Below are positions 8,859 through 17,407 of a DNA stretch of 64,000 nucleotides, one piece after another. Made by a program: the position numbers and the translations under genes. Source of the stretch: Spirochaetota bacterium (GTDB lineage Bacteria; Spirochaetota; UBA4802; UBA5550); assembly GCA_016933025.1 (NCBI GenBank), contig JAFGBT010000006.1:62001-126000 (forward strand). Reading direction: 5' to 3'. Under the pieces are notes generated by a model. It was not told where the DNA came from. It did no database searches and saw only the letters and a list, made by a program, of their open reading frames with translations. Position 1 is the stretch's first letter. The number at the start of each line of letters is the position of its first letter.

Positions 8859-11468
8859 TTAACCCTTCGCTTCTTCCTGCGCCTTTTTGATATTGAGCTG
8901 GGCTATCCCCAGCTTCGCCAGCGGAATGGCGAACGGAGAGCAGGAAACGTAGTTCAGTCCAGCCTCCATGCAAAACTGTATGTTGTCCGGGTTGGCTCCA
9001 TGCTCGCCGCAGAGGCCCATTTTGATGTCCGGCCTGGTGAGCCTTCCGCGAAGCGATGCAATACCGATGAGCTCCTTGACCTCTTCACCGAGATACTTAA
9101 AGAGATTCTGCTTCATAAGGTCAAAGAGGGAATAGCTTGGGAAAAACGAGTTGGAATCATCGCGCGACAGCCCGTAAGTAGTCTGGGTCAGATCGTTCGT
9201 GCCGAAACTGAAAAACTCGGCATACTGTGCGATCTCGCCGGACCCAAGGGCCGCGGCGGGCAGCTCAATCATGGTCCCGACTTCGTAATTCAGGTCCTCG
9301 ATGCCGTAATCGTCGACGACCTCGTTTTTAATATCGCGGATCCCCTTGACTTCCTTGCCCTCGATCTTTTTCCCGTTTTTGATGAACTTGATCTCCTCCT
9401 TGCTCATTACTATCGGGATCATGATCTCCGGTCTGATTTTATGCCCCTCCTTCCGCAGCATGCACGCGGCCTCGAAAATGGCCCTGCACTGCATTTCGTA
9501 GATCTCGGGGAAGGTGACGGCTACCCTGCAGCCACGGTGGCCCAGCATCGGGTTCATCTCGCCCAGTTCCTCGCAGCGGGCAATGATATCGGACGCCTTC
9601 AGCTTCCGGTTCCTGCCCTGCATATACTTCACGAAAATCCTCATGCCCGCCTCGTTTCTCGGCAGGAACTCGTGGAGCGGCGCGTCCAGGAGCCGTATCG
9701 TGACCGGTTTGCCCTGCATGATCTTGAAAAGATCATAGAAGTCTGAACGCTGCATGGGAAGGAGCTGCTTCAACACTTTTCGCCGCTCCTCCTCGGATTC
9801 GGCAATGATCATTTCCCTGAATTTCATGATTCGTTTTTCGTTGAAGAACATGTGCTCGGTCCTGCAGAGCCCGATCCCCATGGCCTTGAAGTCCTTCGCA
9901 ACCAGAGCGTCCCTCGGCTGGTCCGCATTTGCGCGAACATTAAATTCCCCGATATGCTTCTCGACGAGGTCAAGAAACTCGAACAACCCGTTCTTCTTCC
10001 AGTCCGGCTCGATCAGGCCTACCTTGCCCATGAAAATGGTTGGCGCTTCATAATACGGCACGTTCATGGAAACATAATCTCCCTCGCGAACGGTCTTGCC
10101 TCCCAGGGTAAAGCTGTTGCCCCTTATCTTCATGTCGGGCTGGACCATGGCGACCTTGCCCAGACTACGCGCGACAACCGGCGCGTGCGACGAGAACCCG
10201 CCCTCGCAGGTGATTACTCCCTGTGCCACCTCTATCGCCTTCACGTCCTCCGCGTATGATGCCGGCATGACGAGTATCAGGTTCGTGTCACCGCCCTTCA
10301 TGATGGCGCGCTTGTGCTCCTCGAGGAGCCTGGGGGTCGAGAAAAAAACGCGTCCTATTGCGGCCCCCGTAGAACCGGCAATGCCCCCCCTTATGAACTT
10401 GGTGGTCTTTACCGTCCTCGGATCAATGACCGGGTGTAGCAGCTCGTTGAGCTGGTTCGGCTTTATCTTTTCGATCGTCCATGTGTCGGTGACGATCTTT
10501 CTTCTCGTCAGGTCGAGGAGCGCTTTTATCTGCGATTGGGTCGACTTTTCGTCAACCTCCTTCTGCTCGACGAGCCAGAAATCACCCTCCTCTATGGTGA
10601 ATTTAATCTCGCGTATCTCCTTGAAATTATCCTCAACCTTCCGTGCGATATCGGTAAAATGGGTAAAATGCTTCTTTTCGATTTTGCTGATATCTTTCGC
10701 CTTCCCGGCTTCAATGTCAAATTCGCTCTGGCCGAACTCCCCCTGGATCTCCGGGTCGCCGGTGATAATGTTCCTGGTATAATAATTGCCCGCATACGAG
10801 TTCTTGCCCCAGTTCCCGTAGACCATAACCTGCACCATAATCGACAGGGAGTTGTCGACGTCAATGGCAGAATCGCAGTACCTGGAGGAAGCCCCCTTCA
10901 TGATAAGGCTGAGCTGGTCATTCACGTCCTCGCTGAACTTGTCGTCGAAAAGCTCGCGGTACGAGTCAATGGCTTTTTTCAGATCCTCGATGCGTGGTTT
11001 TTTCGGGATTTTATCCTCGATTTTCTTGACCTCCTTCGCGTCCACTTCAAAAATCTTCTTGGCCAGATTCCTGAGTAAAAACAGATATTCGCCATAGGCG
11101 AATTCCTTACCGGTGAAATTCCCGAACGCTTCCACCGTCATTGAATTCATGCCTATGTTGTGAATTGACGGAAAATGCGGCACGTTCAGGTCGGAGCTGA
11201 GCACGACCTTGAGCATGAGCGGCTTCTCGACATCGCCGTATTTTTTCTTCGTGTCCTTTTCCAGCCGCCCTATATACGTGCTCAGGATTTCCTTCAAATT
11301 AATCTGGGGGAGTTTCTGCGTTAGGATGGAATCGATTATAAACCCCGGCGCTATGGGGAGCCCCATCATGGCGAGGTCAACAGCCCTGCTCCCACGGATT
11401 CCCAGGCGCGCGCGAACCTTCTCGTCGATTTGTTTCAAATCCTTATTAAAATATATTATATTATCCAT
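8859..11468 (-). CDS. ppdK: Pyruvate, phosphate dikinase homologue with degenerate ATP-grasp half
   Basis: The 869-residue protein aligns over its whole length with PPDK, which interconverts pyruvate, ATP and Pi with PEP, AMP and PPi. The phosphohistidine domain is complete (GGFSSHAPVVAR, His428). So is the PEP/pyruvate barrel: Arg536 in GLCRTEH, Arg592 in IRLLDAPLHE, GTNDLTQ and Cys820 in GLCGEHG. The N-terminal ATP-grasp half is not: where PPDK has the RSGAR segment this protein reads VVLSSD (residues 88-93), and the EFTI...LQTR segment reads KFTI (289-292)...VEQK. It may therefore not use ATP normally. AGGAG lies 7 bases before the ATG. It follows the 302-residue gene by 39 bases in one transcript, two genes from cfpA, an arrangement I recall from Treponema (TP0746-TP0748). 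Confidence 0.88.
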   Translation of the reverse strand: MDNIIYFNKDLKQIDEKVRARLGIRGSRAVDLAMMGLPIAPGFIIDSILTQKLPQINLKEILSTYIGRLEKDTKKKYGDVEKPLMLKVVLSSDLNVPHFPSIHNIGMNSMTVEAFGNFTGKEFAYGEYLFLLRNLAKKIFEVDAKEVKKIEDKIPKKPRIEDLKKAIDSYRELFDDKFSEDVNDQLSLIMKGASSRYCDSAIDVDNSLSIMVQVMVYGNWGKNSYAGNYYTRNIITGDPEIQGEFGQSEFDIEAGKAKDISKIEKKHFTHFTDIARKVEDNFKEIREIKFTIEEGDFWLVEQKEVDEKSTQSQIKALLDLTRRKIVTDTWTIEKIKPNQLNELLHPVIDPRTVKTTKFIRGGIAGSTGAAIGRVFFSTPRLLEEHKRAIMKGGDTNLILVMPASYAEDVKAIEVAQGVITCEGGFSSHAPVVARSLGKVAMVQPDMKIRGNSFTLGGKTVREGDYVSMNVPYYEAPTIFMGKVGLIEPDWKKNGLFEFLDLVEKHIGEFNVRANADQPRDALVAKDFKAMGIGLCRTEHMFFNEKRIMKFREMIIAESEEERRKVLKQLLPMQRSDFYDLFKIMQGKPVTIRLLDAPLHEFLPRNEAGMRIFVKYMQGRNRKLKASDIIARCEELGEMNPMLGHRGCRVAVTFPEIYEMQCRAIFEAACMLRKEGHKIRPEIMIPIVMSKEEIKFIKNGKKIEGKEVKGIRDIKNEVVDDYGIEDLNYEVGTMIELPAAALGSGEIAQYAEFFSFGTNDLTQTTYGLSRDDSNSFFPSYSLFDLMKQNLFKYLGEEVKELIGIASLRGRLTRPDIKMGLCGEHGANPDNIQFCMEAGLNYVSCSPFAIPLAKLGIAQLNIKKAQEEAKG

Positions 11469-11507
11469 TTCGGTTCTCCTGTTGTTTGTATGGTAATTCC
11501 GCGAATG

Positions 11508-12416
11508 CTAAAACAGCCTCAGTACCTGCCCCACTTCGATTTTCAAGAACTGTTCAAACCGGGGACTTGCTCCCTCGTATAGGTATTTCTGAAGCTTCGA
11601 AACTCCCTTGATGTCCTCACCGGCAACCTGAAAAAATATCGAATCGCCGTGCTTCACCTTCCCCCAGGTAAACAAGGAATTGATGTCGTTCACAAGCTCG
11701 TTGCCATGGAATATATATACCTTCAGCGCGGGGAATGACGTGGTGTAGCTTTCGACTATCTTTTTCCACGCCTCCACGTTACCGTTATGGAAGAGTTCAT
11801 TGGATACTTCCACCGCGTATTTCGGCGTGATATTGGCGGCACCCTTTCCGGTCTCTTCCGGCCTTTTCTCCTTTTTCTCAGGTTTTCGCTGCACTATGGT
11901 CGCATCGATAAACGCCTTGTTTATGAATACGTCCTTGCCGCCGAGCATTTCCTCGATCGTGCTGATGGCTGCGGCCTCCATCTTTTTGTTCTCCTCTTTC
12001 AGGAACTTGGCATATATGACCATGAGCTGGCCAGCGTGGAGCTCCCTGACGCGCTCCCAGTGGTCGATGTTCTTCGGGTTGATGAGGAATACCTTACCGC
12101 CCGGATTGTAATAGACGCACACTATGTCGAGTGCGGTCCACTTCGAGGTCTCCTCGGCGATCTTCTGGAATTCCGCTACCGGCTCCACGATATTATAGGA
12201 ATCATAGCTGTAATTGTACTTGTCGCGTATAACCGCGCCAACAACAGGCAGTAACTGGTCTTCGACCACTTCGTTCGCGTCAAGCTGCTCGTTGACAACG
12301 TCCGCGAGGTTGTTGTTCATCTCGATGTCGTCGACGACATCCGTGACCTTGTAAAAGTGTCTGAGCGCCTTGTTGAAATTTGACTTGGAGGCCAGCGTAA
12401 AATAGGTACTTTCCAT
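11508..12416 (-). CDS. Conserved spirochaete protein between CfpA and the PPDK homologue
   Basis: No domain is recognised in this 302-residue protein. It has no signal peptide or membrane segment and so should be cytosolic. Two alpha/beta-looking parts (about 1-165 and 200-302) flank a Lys/Glu-rich linker near residues 175-192 (RKPEKKEKRPEETGKG). The ATG has GGGAG 7 bases upstream. It is the first gene of a two-gene transcript with the PPDK homologue and lies next to cfpA. I believe a protein of similar position exists in Treponema (TP0747); from context a role in filament formation or in control of the PPDK homologue is possible. This is inference only. Confidence 0.75.
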   Translation of the reverse strand: MESTYFTLASKSNFNKALRHFYKVTDVVDDIEMNNNLADVVNEQLDANEVVEDQLLPVVGAVIRDKYNYSYDSYNIVEPVAEFQKIAEETSKWTALDIVCVYYNPGGKVFLINPKNIDHWERVRELHAGQLMVIYAKFLKEENKKMEAAAISTIEEMLGGKDVFINKAFIDATIVQRKPEKKEKRPEETGKGAANITPKYAVEVSNELFHNGNVEAWKKIVESYTTSFPALKVYIFHGNELVNDINSLFTWGKVKHGDSIFFQVAGEDIKGVSKLQKYLYEGASPRFEQFLKIEVGQVLRLF

Positions 12417-12444
12417 GTCAGTACTCCCCTCTGCCGAGTTTTAA

Positions 12445-12540
12445 GGCTGGCAAAAACAGGATGGCCGTTAATCGGTTGTAGTATGCTCATGTGCACCATG
12501 CCGGTGAATAGAAGCGGACCGAGGTACCTCTTTGCCAGCC
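12445..12540 (-). promoter_or_regulatory. Structured 5' leader of the 302-aa / PPDK-like transcript
   Basis: Exact inverted repeats GGCTGGCAAA and TTTGCCAGCC, 76 bases apart, would form a closing stem. The right arm lies about 10 bases after the predicted transcription start. Inside is the palindrome GAGGTACCTC. The stem ends about 28 bases before the start codon, where it could affect initiation. It matches no riboswitch class I recognise. Confidence 0.45.
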
Positions 12541-12555
12541 CCGATAATGGTTGAT

Positions 12556-12583
12556 ACTATAAAAGCTGCTTTATTAATTGCAA
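12556..12583 (-). promoter_or_regulatory. Probable promoter of the 302-aa / PPDK-like operon
   Basis: TTGCAA (four of six) and TATAGT (five of six) are separated by 16 bases on the minus strand. The start would fall near 12548, giving a leader of about 130 bases. Confidence 0.5.
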
Positions 12584-12661
12584 GCATTTTGTAGGGGAAT
12601 TCTCATTAATTGGTTCCGGAATGTCTTCCCGAGGCCGGCGCCTCAGAGTTGATGTTCTCAT

Positions 12662-12696
12662 GCAAATAAAAGAGGCTGGCCCACTGGGCCAGCCTC
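12662..12696 (-). terminator. Rho-independent terminator of cfpA
   Basis: A perfect 11-bp stem, GAGGCTGGCCC, with a 3-base loop is followed on the minus strand by TTTTATTTGC. It begins 43 bases past the cfpA stop. Confidence 0.9.
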
Positions 12697-12738
12697 CATA
12701 AAGCTTCCTTGTTATTCCTGTCGCCTGCGCTGATAATT

Positions 12739-14682
12739 CTATAGCTCCTTCAACCCCGATTTTTTCGCCGATTTTGATTTCGGGGAAAGGCTTACAGCGC
12801 CACTTATCTCGCCGGGCGATGTCGTTTTATACGCTTCCTCGATGACGCTCTCGCCGGCTTCTCCGGCTGAAAACGACTGCTCTATGTCGTCGCGCTGTGT
12901 CGATCTACGCCTGGTGTACTGCGCGAAGGCCGCGTCAGCAAATCCCTTGGACACGCCGTACAGGAACTCGTTGAGAACGTTCGCCATGCCCTTCAGCATA
13001 TACTGCTTCCTCTTGATGGTCGCAATGTCGATATCAAGAATCAGGCCCGGCTGGATATGGTGCGGGTTTACCTTGTAGGTGAACTCGTTGAACCTCTTGG
13101 ACAGATAGTTGATCCGCTCGTCCAGGATGACCCGCTCGACCGGGTTCTGGAATCCGTGCATCTTGTGAAGCATATCTTTTAAATAGCCGAGCTTGTTCTT
13201 GAGGTTGACGATCCGGTGCTCGTAGGTCCTGTTGTTCTTTTCCACAAAGGAATCCTCGGGGTACATTTCGCCGATCTCGTTCCAGAGGACGGTTTCGGGA
13301 TCATCTTCGTGCTCTTTCTTCGCCCGCTTCCATTCCTTGGACATGATCCGGTTCGCGAGGTCGTCAAAATCCTTGAGCGCCCGGAAACGCTTCTTCGACT
13401 CGTAATAGCCGTGGCAGACGTCCCAAAGCATCTTGATCTCGTTGGAGAAGGCTTCCATCTGCTTGTCGAATTCCTTCTTCTCTTCCTTCAGCTGGTTCTG
13501 GTCGTAGAAGGCGAGCCTCATGGCGTAGCGCTCGTCAGGAAGCACCTGAGTATCGGTCTCTTCATATTCGCGGATGTGGCAGATCCTGGCGTTCTTCATG
13601 TTGTTGCAGACCTGATATCCCAGCTTTGAGGTGTCAAGGATCGATGTGATCGAGTTGATCGCCGTGTTGTAGCCGCGGTTCCGCACGTTCTCCTCGTCGA
13701 TGACGAACTTGATGTTTTCGCGGATATTGAGGGGATCGTAATCCTCGACGTCGATCTCCGCCCGGAGGCCCTCGATCTTATCGAGGAACTTCTTGGCGAG
13801 GATGGTGTAGCGTTTCGATTTCTCGTCGTCCTTTTCGTCGTCGGTGAAATTTTCGATCCTCTTGATTTTCTCGAACATCTTTTCGCTGCCGGTGAGCTCG
13901 CGTTTCCCCTGGTCGACCAATTCGTCGTTGAAGGACTGAACCTGGCGGTCAATCAGGTCCTGAACGTGCTTCTGTATGGCATCTTTCAGGAGGTTCTCGA
14001 CCGTCACCTGGTAGTGATACATCGGGCTGATGAGCTCGCTCTCCAGAATGTTGATCGAGAGCTTGACGTCATACACGTATTTCGGACGGTATTCATTGTC
14101 CTTGAAGACGCACTTTAAAATCGCGTATGCATTCTGGCCGCGGACGAAAGCGCCAATGTCGGTTTTCTGGCGGAGGATGGAGTTGGTCTCGGTCTCGAGG
14201 TCGTTAACGCCCCGCTGGATATGGCCCTGCAAATGGCCATACATGTTGATTATAGATTTTTCAATTTCCCCCGTGTGGAACTTGTCGGGGCCGGCGATCT
14301 TGTCCATGAGCTCGACGATCTCTCTCGGCGTATACCGGGCGAGGCCGCGAAGCTCTTCCTTGTCGACGAAGTCCCTGATCTTCTTCATGAACTCGTCTTC
14401 CATGGTCACCGTGTAGCGGTTGAACATGTTGACATAGGTCTGGTTTATATAGTTATATAATTTCTCCTTCAGACCGCCCATGACTTCCAATTTAACCAGA
14501 ACATCCTCGGGAAGCTTGGTGTATATCTGGTTGAGAACCTTGTCCGCAGTCTCGTTGACAATCAGCCGCTGTTCGGCGATCTTGTCCCGCCCTTCCTGCG
14601 CGTATGATTCGTGAGAACCGACGGCGTTCGGGATGGTCGGGTGAAACTTGTTCGGACTCTTCGGAAATTGTGTAAAAGCCAT
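12739..14682 (-). CDS. cfpA: Cytoplasmic filament protein CfpA
   Basis: The 647-residue protein resembles CfpA, the subunit of the ribbon of cytoplasmic filaments under the inner membrane of Treponema and relatives; loss of CfpA in T. denticola disturbs cell division. The match rests on my memory of the N-terminus (TQFPKSPNKFHPTIPNAVG, then QEGRDKIAEQR), the similar length (T. pallidum CfpA is about 678 residues), and the neighbouring PPDK gene. The sequence is highly charged and helical throughout, with likely coiled coil around residues 215-300 and 395-500, no signal peptide and no membrane segment. The Ser-rich C-terminus from about 590 looks disordered. GGAGG lies 8 bases before the ATG; it has its own promoter and terminator. 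Confidence 0.85.
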   Translation of the reverse strand: MAFTQFPKSPNKFHPTIPNAVGSHESYAQEGRDKIAEQRLIVNETADKVLNQIYTKLPEDVLVKLEVMGGLKEKLYNYINQTYVNMFNRYTVTMEDEFMKKIRDFVDKEELRGLARYTPREIVELMDKIAGPDKFHTGEIEKSIINMYGHLQGHIQRGVNDLETETNSILRQKTDIGAFVRGQNAYAILKCVFKDNEYRPKYVYDVKLSINILESELISPMYHYQVTVENLLKDAIQKHVQDLIDRQVQSFNDELVDQGKRELTGSEKMFEKIKRIENFTDDEKDDEKSKRYTILAKKFLDKIEGLRAEIDVEDYDPLNIRENIKFVIDEENVRNRGYNTAINSITSILDTSKLGYQVCNNMKNARICHIREYEETDTQVLPDERYAMRLAFYDQNQLKEEKKEFDKQMEAFSNEIKMLWDVCHGYYESKKRFRALKDFDDLANRIMSKEWKRAKKEHEDDPETVLWNEIGEMYPEDSFVEKNNRTYEHRIVNLKNKLGYLKDMLHKMHGFQNPVERVILDERINYLSKRFNEFTYKVNPHHIQPGLILDIDIATIKRKQYMLKGMANVLNEFLYGVSKGFADAAFAQYTRRRSTQRDDIEQSFSAGEAGESVIEEAYKTTSPGEISGAVSLSPKSKSAKKSGLKEL

Positions 14683-14771
14683 GTATTATTCCTCCTTTAT
14701 TACCTTCGCTTTTAGATTCAGGCTACATGCACAAAAAAGTTAAAATATATATATATTAATCTAACCGTATG

Positions 14772-14799
14772 ATATTAGTATGAAAGAATTTTCTGTCAA
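14772..14799 (-). promoter_or_regulatory. Probable sigma-70 promoter of cfpA
   Basis: A perfect TTGACA is followed after 16 bases by TAATAT (four of six) on the minus strand, in an AT-rich stretch. It gives a leader of about 80 bases before cfpA. Confidence 0.6.
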
Positions 14800-14901
14800 G
14801 AATTTATTTGCAAAAATTCTTCACGACAATCACCGGTTACTATTGACGGTTCAACGACGATTTTTGATTCAATTTACCGATATATCCCCGTTTCGGACCC
14901 C

Positions 14902-16002
14902 TCATGCACTGAAGAATTTAAAGGTATAATTACCCGCTTTAAATATGTCCCCGTCCTGTAAGAGGCCGTCGGACTGGCGGTTAACCATTTCTAGTTTTGC
15001 CGATTCATTACCGATCAGCTGCATGTGGATCGATCCCTCATGCCGTATTGCCTTGATTGTAAACGGCTGCTTGATATTAATATCGCGTATGTTCAGAACG
15101 CACCCGAGACCCCTCCCGACCAGAGCTTCACGCGCAGACCTGCGCGCCAGATCGAAATGCTGGGTGTATGGCTCGATGATCTCGTTGTTCCAGTACTCAA
15201 GCTTGCCGGTAACCTTGAGCTCAGACAGGCGTTTTACAAAAAAGAGTATCGCGAGTATCAGCAGAATGCAGGCCGCCGCGATGATTATCGGGATAATGAT
15301 ATTTCTGCTTGCCGCTTCCTTCTTCTGTTCATCCTCTATGAGAGCGTGCTTGGCTTTTTCGGGCTCTCCCGATTCTATGACCTTTACCTGGTCGGTAATC
15401 AGGCCGAGGTCCTTGCTCAGGTTCTGCGCGGCCATGCTGTTCTTCAGGCTGCTGAAGCTCAATATGTAAACCCAGAGTTCAGGCTTTTTCCCGTATTTCT
15501 GCGCAAACTCTTTTAAATTGAATTTCTTCAGTTCGCTGGGCGGAGGATCGTCGATCGCGTCGGTCATGACAACAATCTCGGTCTGCCGGCCGCTATCGTC
15601 CTTCCCGACCTGCTCGGCAGCCTCAAACACCTTTATTATCATCTTGCGGGTATATGTCCAGAGGCCCGTCGCCTCTGTCATGGTGATATATTTTTTCAGA
15701 ATGTCCCTGTCGTTATCGTCATCAATATACACCGGGGGGTATATCCTCACATCGGTATCATATGTAGCGAAGGTCACTCGATCGCCATCCTCGATCTGGT
15801 CTATGTAACTGCTTATACTCCGCTTGACCTTGCCGAAGATATTCTGCGCGCCGGCCTGACCAACCATGCTCAGAGAAGTGTCGAGGACAAGGAATATATC
15901 CTTGCTCTGCCGTGCGTGAAGATAGTCCGCCGAGATGGTGAACTGTGCAGTTATCAGCAACAATAAAATCGGTATGATTACTTTTAAAGATTTAGTTCCC
16001 AA
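14902..16002 (-). CDS. Secreted, membrane-anchored von Willebrand A domain protein
   Basis: This 366-residue protein begins with a signal peptide or anchor (VIIPILLLLITAQ). A VWA domain spans about residues 33-215, with the metal-site motif DTSLS near residue 42 and VVMTDA near 146, both intact. A second membrane helix (IIIPIIIAAACILLILAILFF) lies near residue 245. A C-terminal beta-rich domain of about 90 residues (VGRGLGC... LQDGDIFKAGNY) looks FHA-like but lacks the usual Arg/Ser phosphothreonine site. So the VWA domain is outside and the FHA-like domain inside. The start is TTG with AGGAG 7 bases upstream. It lies 219 bases before cfpA, so it may tie filaments to the envelope; this is a guess from context. 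Confidence 0.85.
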   Translation of the reverse strand: MGTKSLKVIIPILLLLITAQFTISADYLHARQSKDIFLVLDTSLSMVGQAGAQNIFGKVKRSISSYIDQIEDGDRVTFATYDTDVRIYPPVYIDDDNDRDILKKYITMTEATGLWTYTRKMIIKVFEAAEQVGKDDSGRQTEIVVMTDAIDDPPPSELKKFNLKEFAQKYGKKPELWVYILSFSSLKNSMAAQNLSKDLGLITDQVKVIESGEPEKAKHALIEDEQKKEAASRNIIIPIIIAAACILLILAILFFVKRLSELKVTGKLEYWNNEIIEPYTQHFDLARRSAREALVGRGLGCVLNIRDINIKQPFTIKAIRHEGSIHMQLIGNESAKLEMVNRQSDGLLQDGDIFKAGNYTFKFFSA

Positions 16003-16154
16003 AACAGTTCTCCTCTTTATATTTTCGGGTAATTCCAGAATGTTAAAACGTCCCGCAATCCCCTCCCCTCAGGGCTACAACAAGTGGGAGTAACTTTGAA
16101 ATGTACTGAATATGACATAAGCAAAACAGAGGCTTCCTTCAAAAAAACAGATTA

Positions 16155-16185
16155 ATTATAATGGAAATAAAAGTTAATATGTCAA
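16155..16185 (-). promoter_or_regulatory. Possible promoter of the VWA gene
   Basis: Perfect TTGACA and perfect TATAAT occur on the minus strand, but 19 bases apart, longer than the usual 17. They lie about 150 bases before the VWA start. The region around them is strongly AT-rich. Confidence 0.45.
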
Positions 16186-16297
16186 GAATATTAATCAAAT
16201 ATACAAAATTTAATTATAGATTTCTGCAAAAAGTTACATTAATAGGCAGTATATATAACATGAACCGTACATGCCCGGAATTATTTACAAGATTCAT

Positions 16298-17014
16298 TTA
16301 ATATTCAGTATATGATACTTCTTTCTTGACATAATTCCTGAAATCGATATTTCTTTCCTTCCTGAGATCGAGATATTCATTCATCAGTATAAAAAACCAC
16401 ATGAATGTATCGTCTTTTGTCTCCAGCGCGATAAAGCTCCTCTTTTCCCTCCAGTTTTTCACGACAATACCCCTGTTCAGCACCACGAGGATGTCCATCT
16501 CGTACTCGTACTCGAGGCTTTTTGAAAGATAATAATTTATGATGTCGTTCTTCAGCCCGCTGAACTGGTATTTGGTCGAGGCCGCGATAACGAACGAAGG
16601 GATATGCGGCATCTCTTCCTCTTCCGGGGCGGCGGTATACCTGTTCAGCTTCTTCGCGGTGGAAATTTTGGTCAATACTTCATTCAGGCTCTCCTTATTC
16701 AGGTCATTCACCAGATGGTACAGGCCGTATACCATCTCATAGGGGATATACCCCCCCATGAGGTCGATGATGTCCGTACAATACCTGTCAAACGCCACCA
16801 GGTCAACGCCCAGCGGGGAAAAACCGGCCGAGTCTATCGGCTTTACTGCGTCGATGGTAAGATTAGAGGGAATAATACGGGAGAGGCTCTCTTTCAGGAC
16901 ACGCACATCGATGGCAGCCTTCGGCGACGCCTTCCCCTTCTTTGCCGGCCCCTTGCCCCCAGCCTTCTTCTTGATCAGCTTTTTATCAAAATTTTTAAAA
17001 TATTTTGCGATCAT
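16298..17014 (-). CDS. Conserved protein of unknown function, DUF6602-like
   Basis: This 238-residue protein opens with a basic, Lys/Gly/Ala-rich segment (residues 8-30). A folded region follows from about residue 38 with AASTKYQFSGLKNDI, EYEYEMDILVVLNRGIVV and DTFMWFFILMNEYLDL. The pattern of an acidic EYEMDILVVL strand followed by KNW and ALET recalls the DUF6602 family, which may have a nuclease-like fold; I am not sure. It has no signal peptide. GGAG lies 8 bases before the chosen ATG; an upstream TTG in frame has no such site. It is the first of five leftward genes leading to cfpA and the PPDK homologue. Confidence 0.7.
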   Translation of the reverse strand: MIAKYFKNFDKKLIKKKAGGKGPAKKGKASPKAAIDVRVLKESLSRIIPSNLTIDAVKPIDSAGFSPLGVDLVAFDRYCTDIIDLMGGYIPYEMVYGLYHLVNDLNKESLNEVLTKISTAKKLNRYTAAPEEEEMPHIPSFVIAASTKYQFSGLKNDIINYYLSKSLEYEYEMDILVVLNRGIVVKNWREKRSFIALETKDDTFMWFFILMNEYLDLRKERNIDFRNYVKKEVSYTEY

Positions 17015-17217
17015 CGCCGTAACTCCATATCGAGGGATCTCTTTATTCGGCCCGGGTCTTTCCGGGAAAACCGGCAGGCTGGAAATTATCCGATAACTTG
17101 CCAATGATGTCAATTAATAAATTCCGACATCCACCTAATATAAGCAGGATGAAGGGATGCGGCCAGTTTTTTTCAAAAAAATTTGTTGATTAAATACCGA
17201 TCCGTTATTTCTTTTAT

Positions 17218-17398
17218 AGTGCCTGCGCTGTTGGTGATAGGACTGTATTTTTTTGAGCCTAAAGCTTTTTATGGGATCCCAATATCTGGCTGCAACGGTC
17301 ATGCCCTTCACCGGGAAGACCTGACCTTCCGTGCGGGAACCCACCTGTTAATCAGGTTCAAAAAGCTATCCTACACGGCAGTGCGGGTATTTTTTTGC
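17218..17398 (+). ncRNA. ssrS: 6S-like structured RNA (candidate ssrS)
   Basis: About 180 bases fold into a long rod. TGCCTGCGCTG near the 5' end pairs over 11 bp (with G-U) with CAGTGCGGGTA near the 3' end. UAGGA pairs with UCCUA further in, then GAGCCU with AGGUUC. The 3' side of the central bulge carries a small hairpin (ACCTG, TTAAT, CAGGT), and an apical stem uses GGTC and GACC. Length, rod shape and central bulge match 6S RNA, which binds RNA polymerase holoenzyme. The T-run at 17390-17396 fixes the strand. A weak promoter (TTGTTG at 17183, TATTTC 17 bases later) fits the 5' end. No protein frame here is convincing. Other structured RNAs cannot be excluded. Confidence 0.5.
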
Positions 17399-17407
17399 CT
17401 CCCGGGC

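Noticed and set aside
8859..11468. PPDK gene as a pseudogene
   Set aside because: The frame is intact over 869 codons with a good ribosome-binding site, and most active-site residues are kept.
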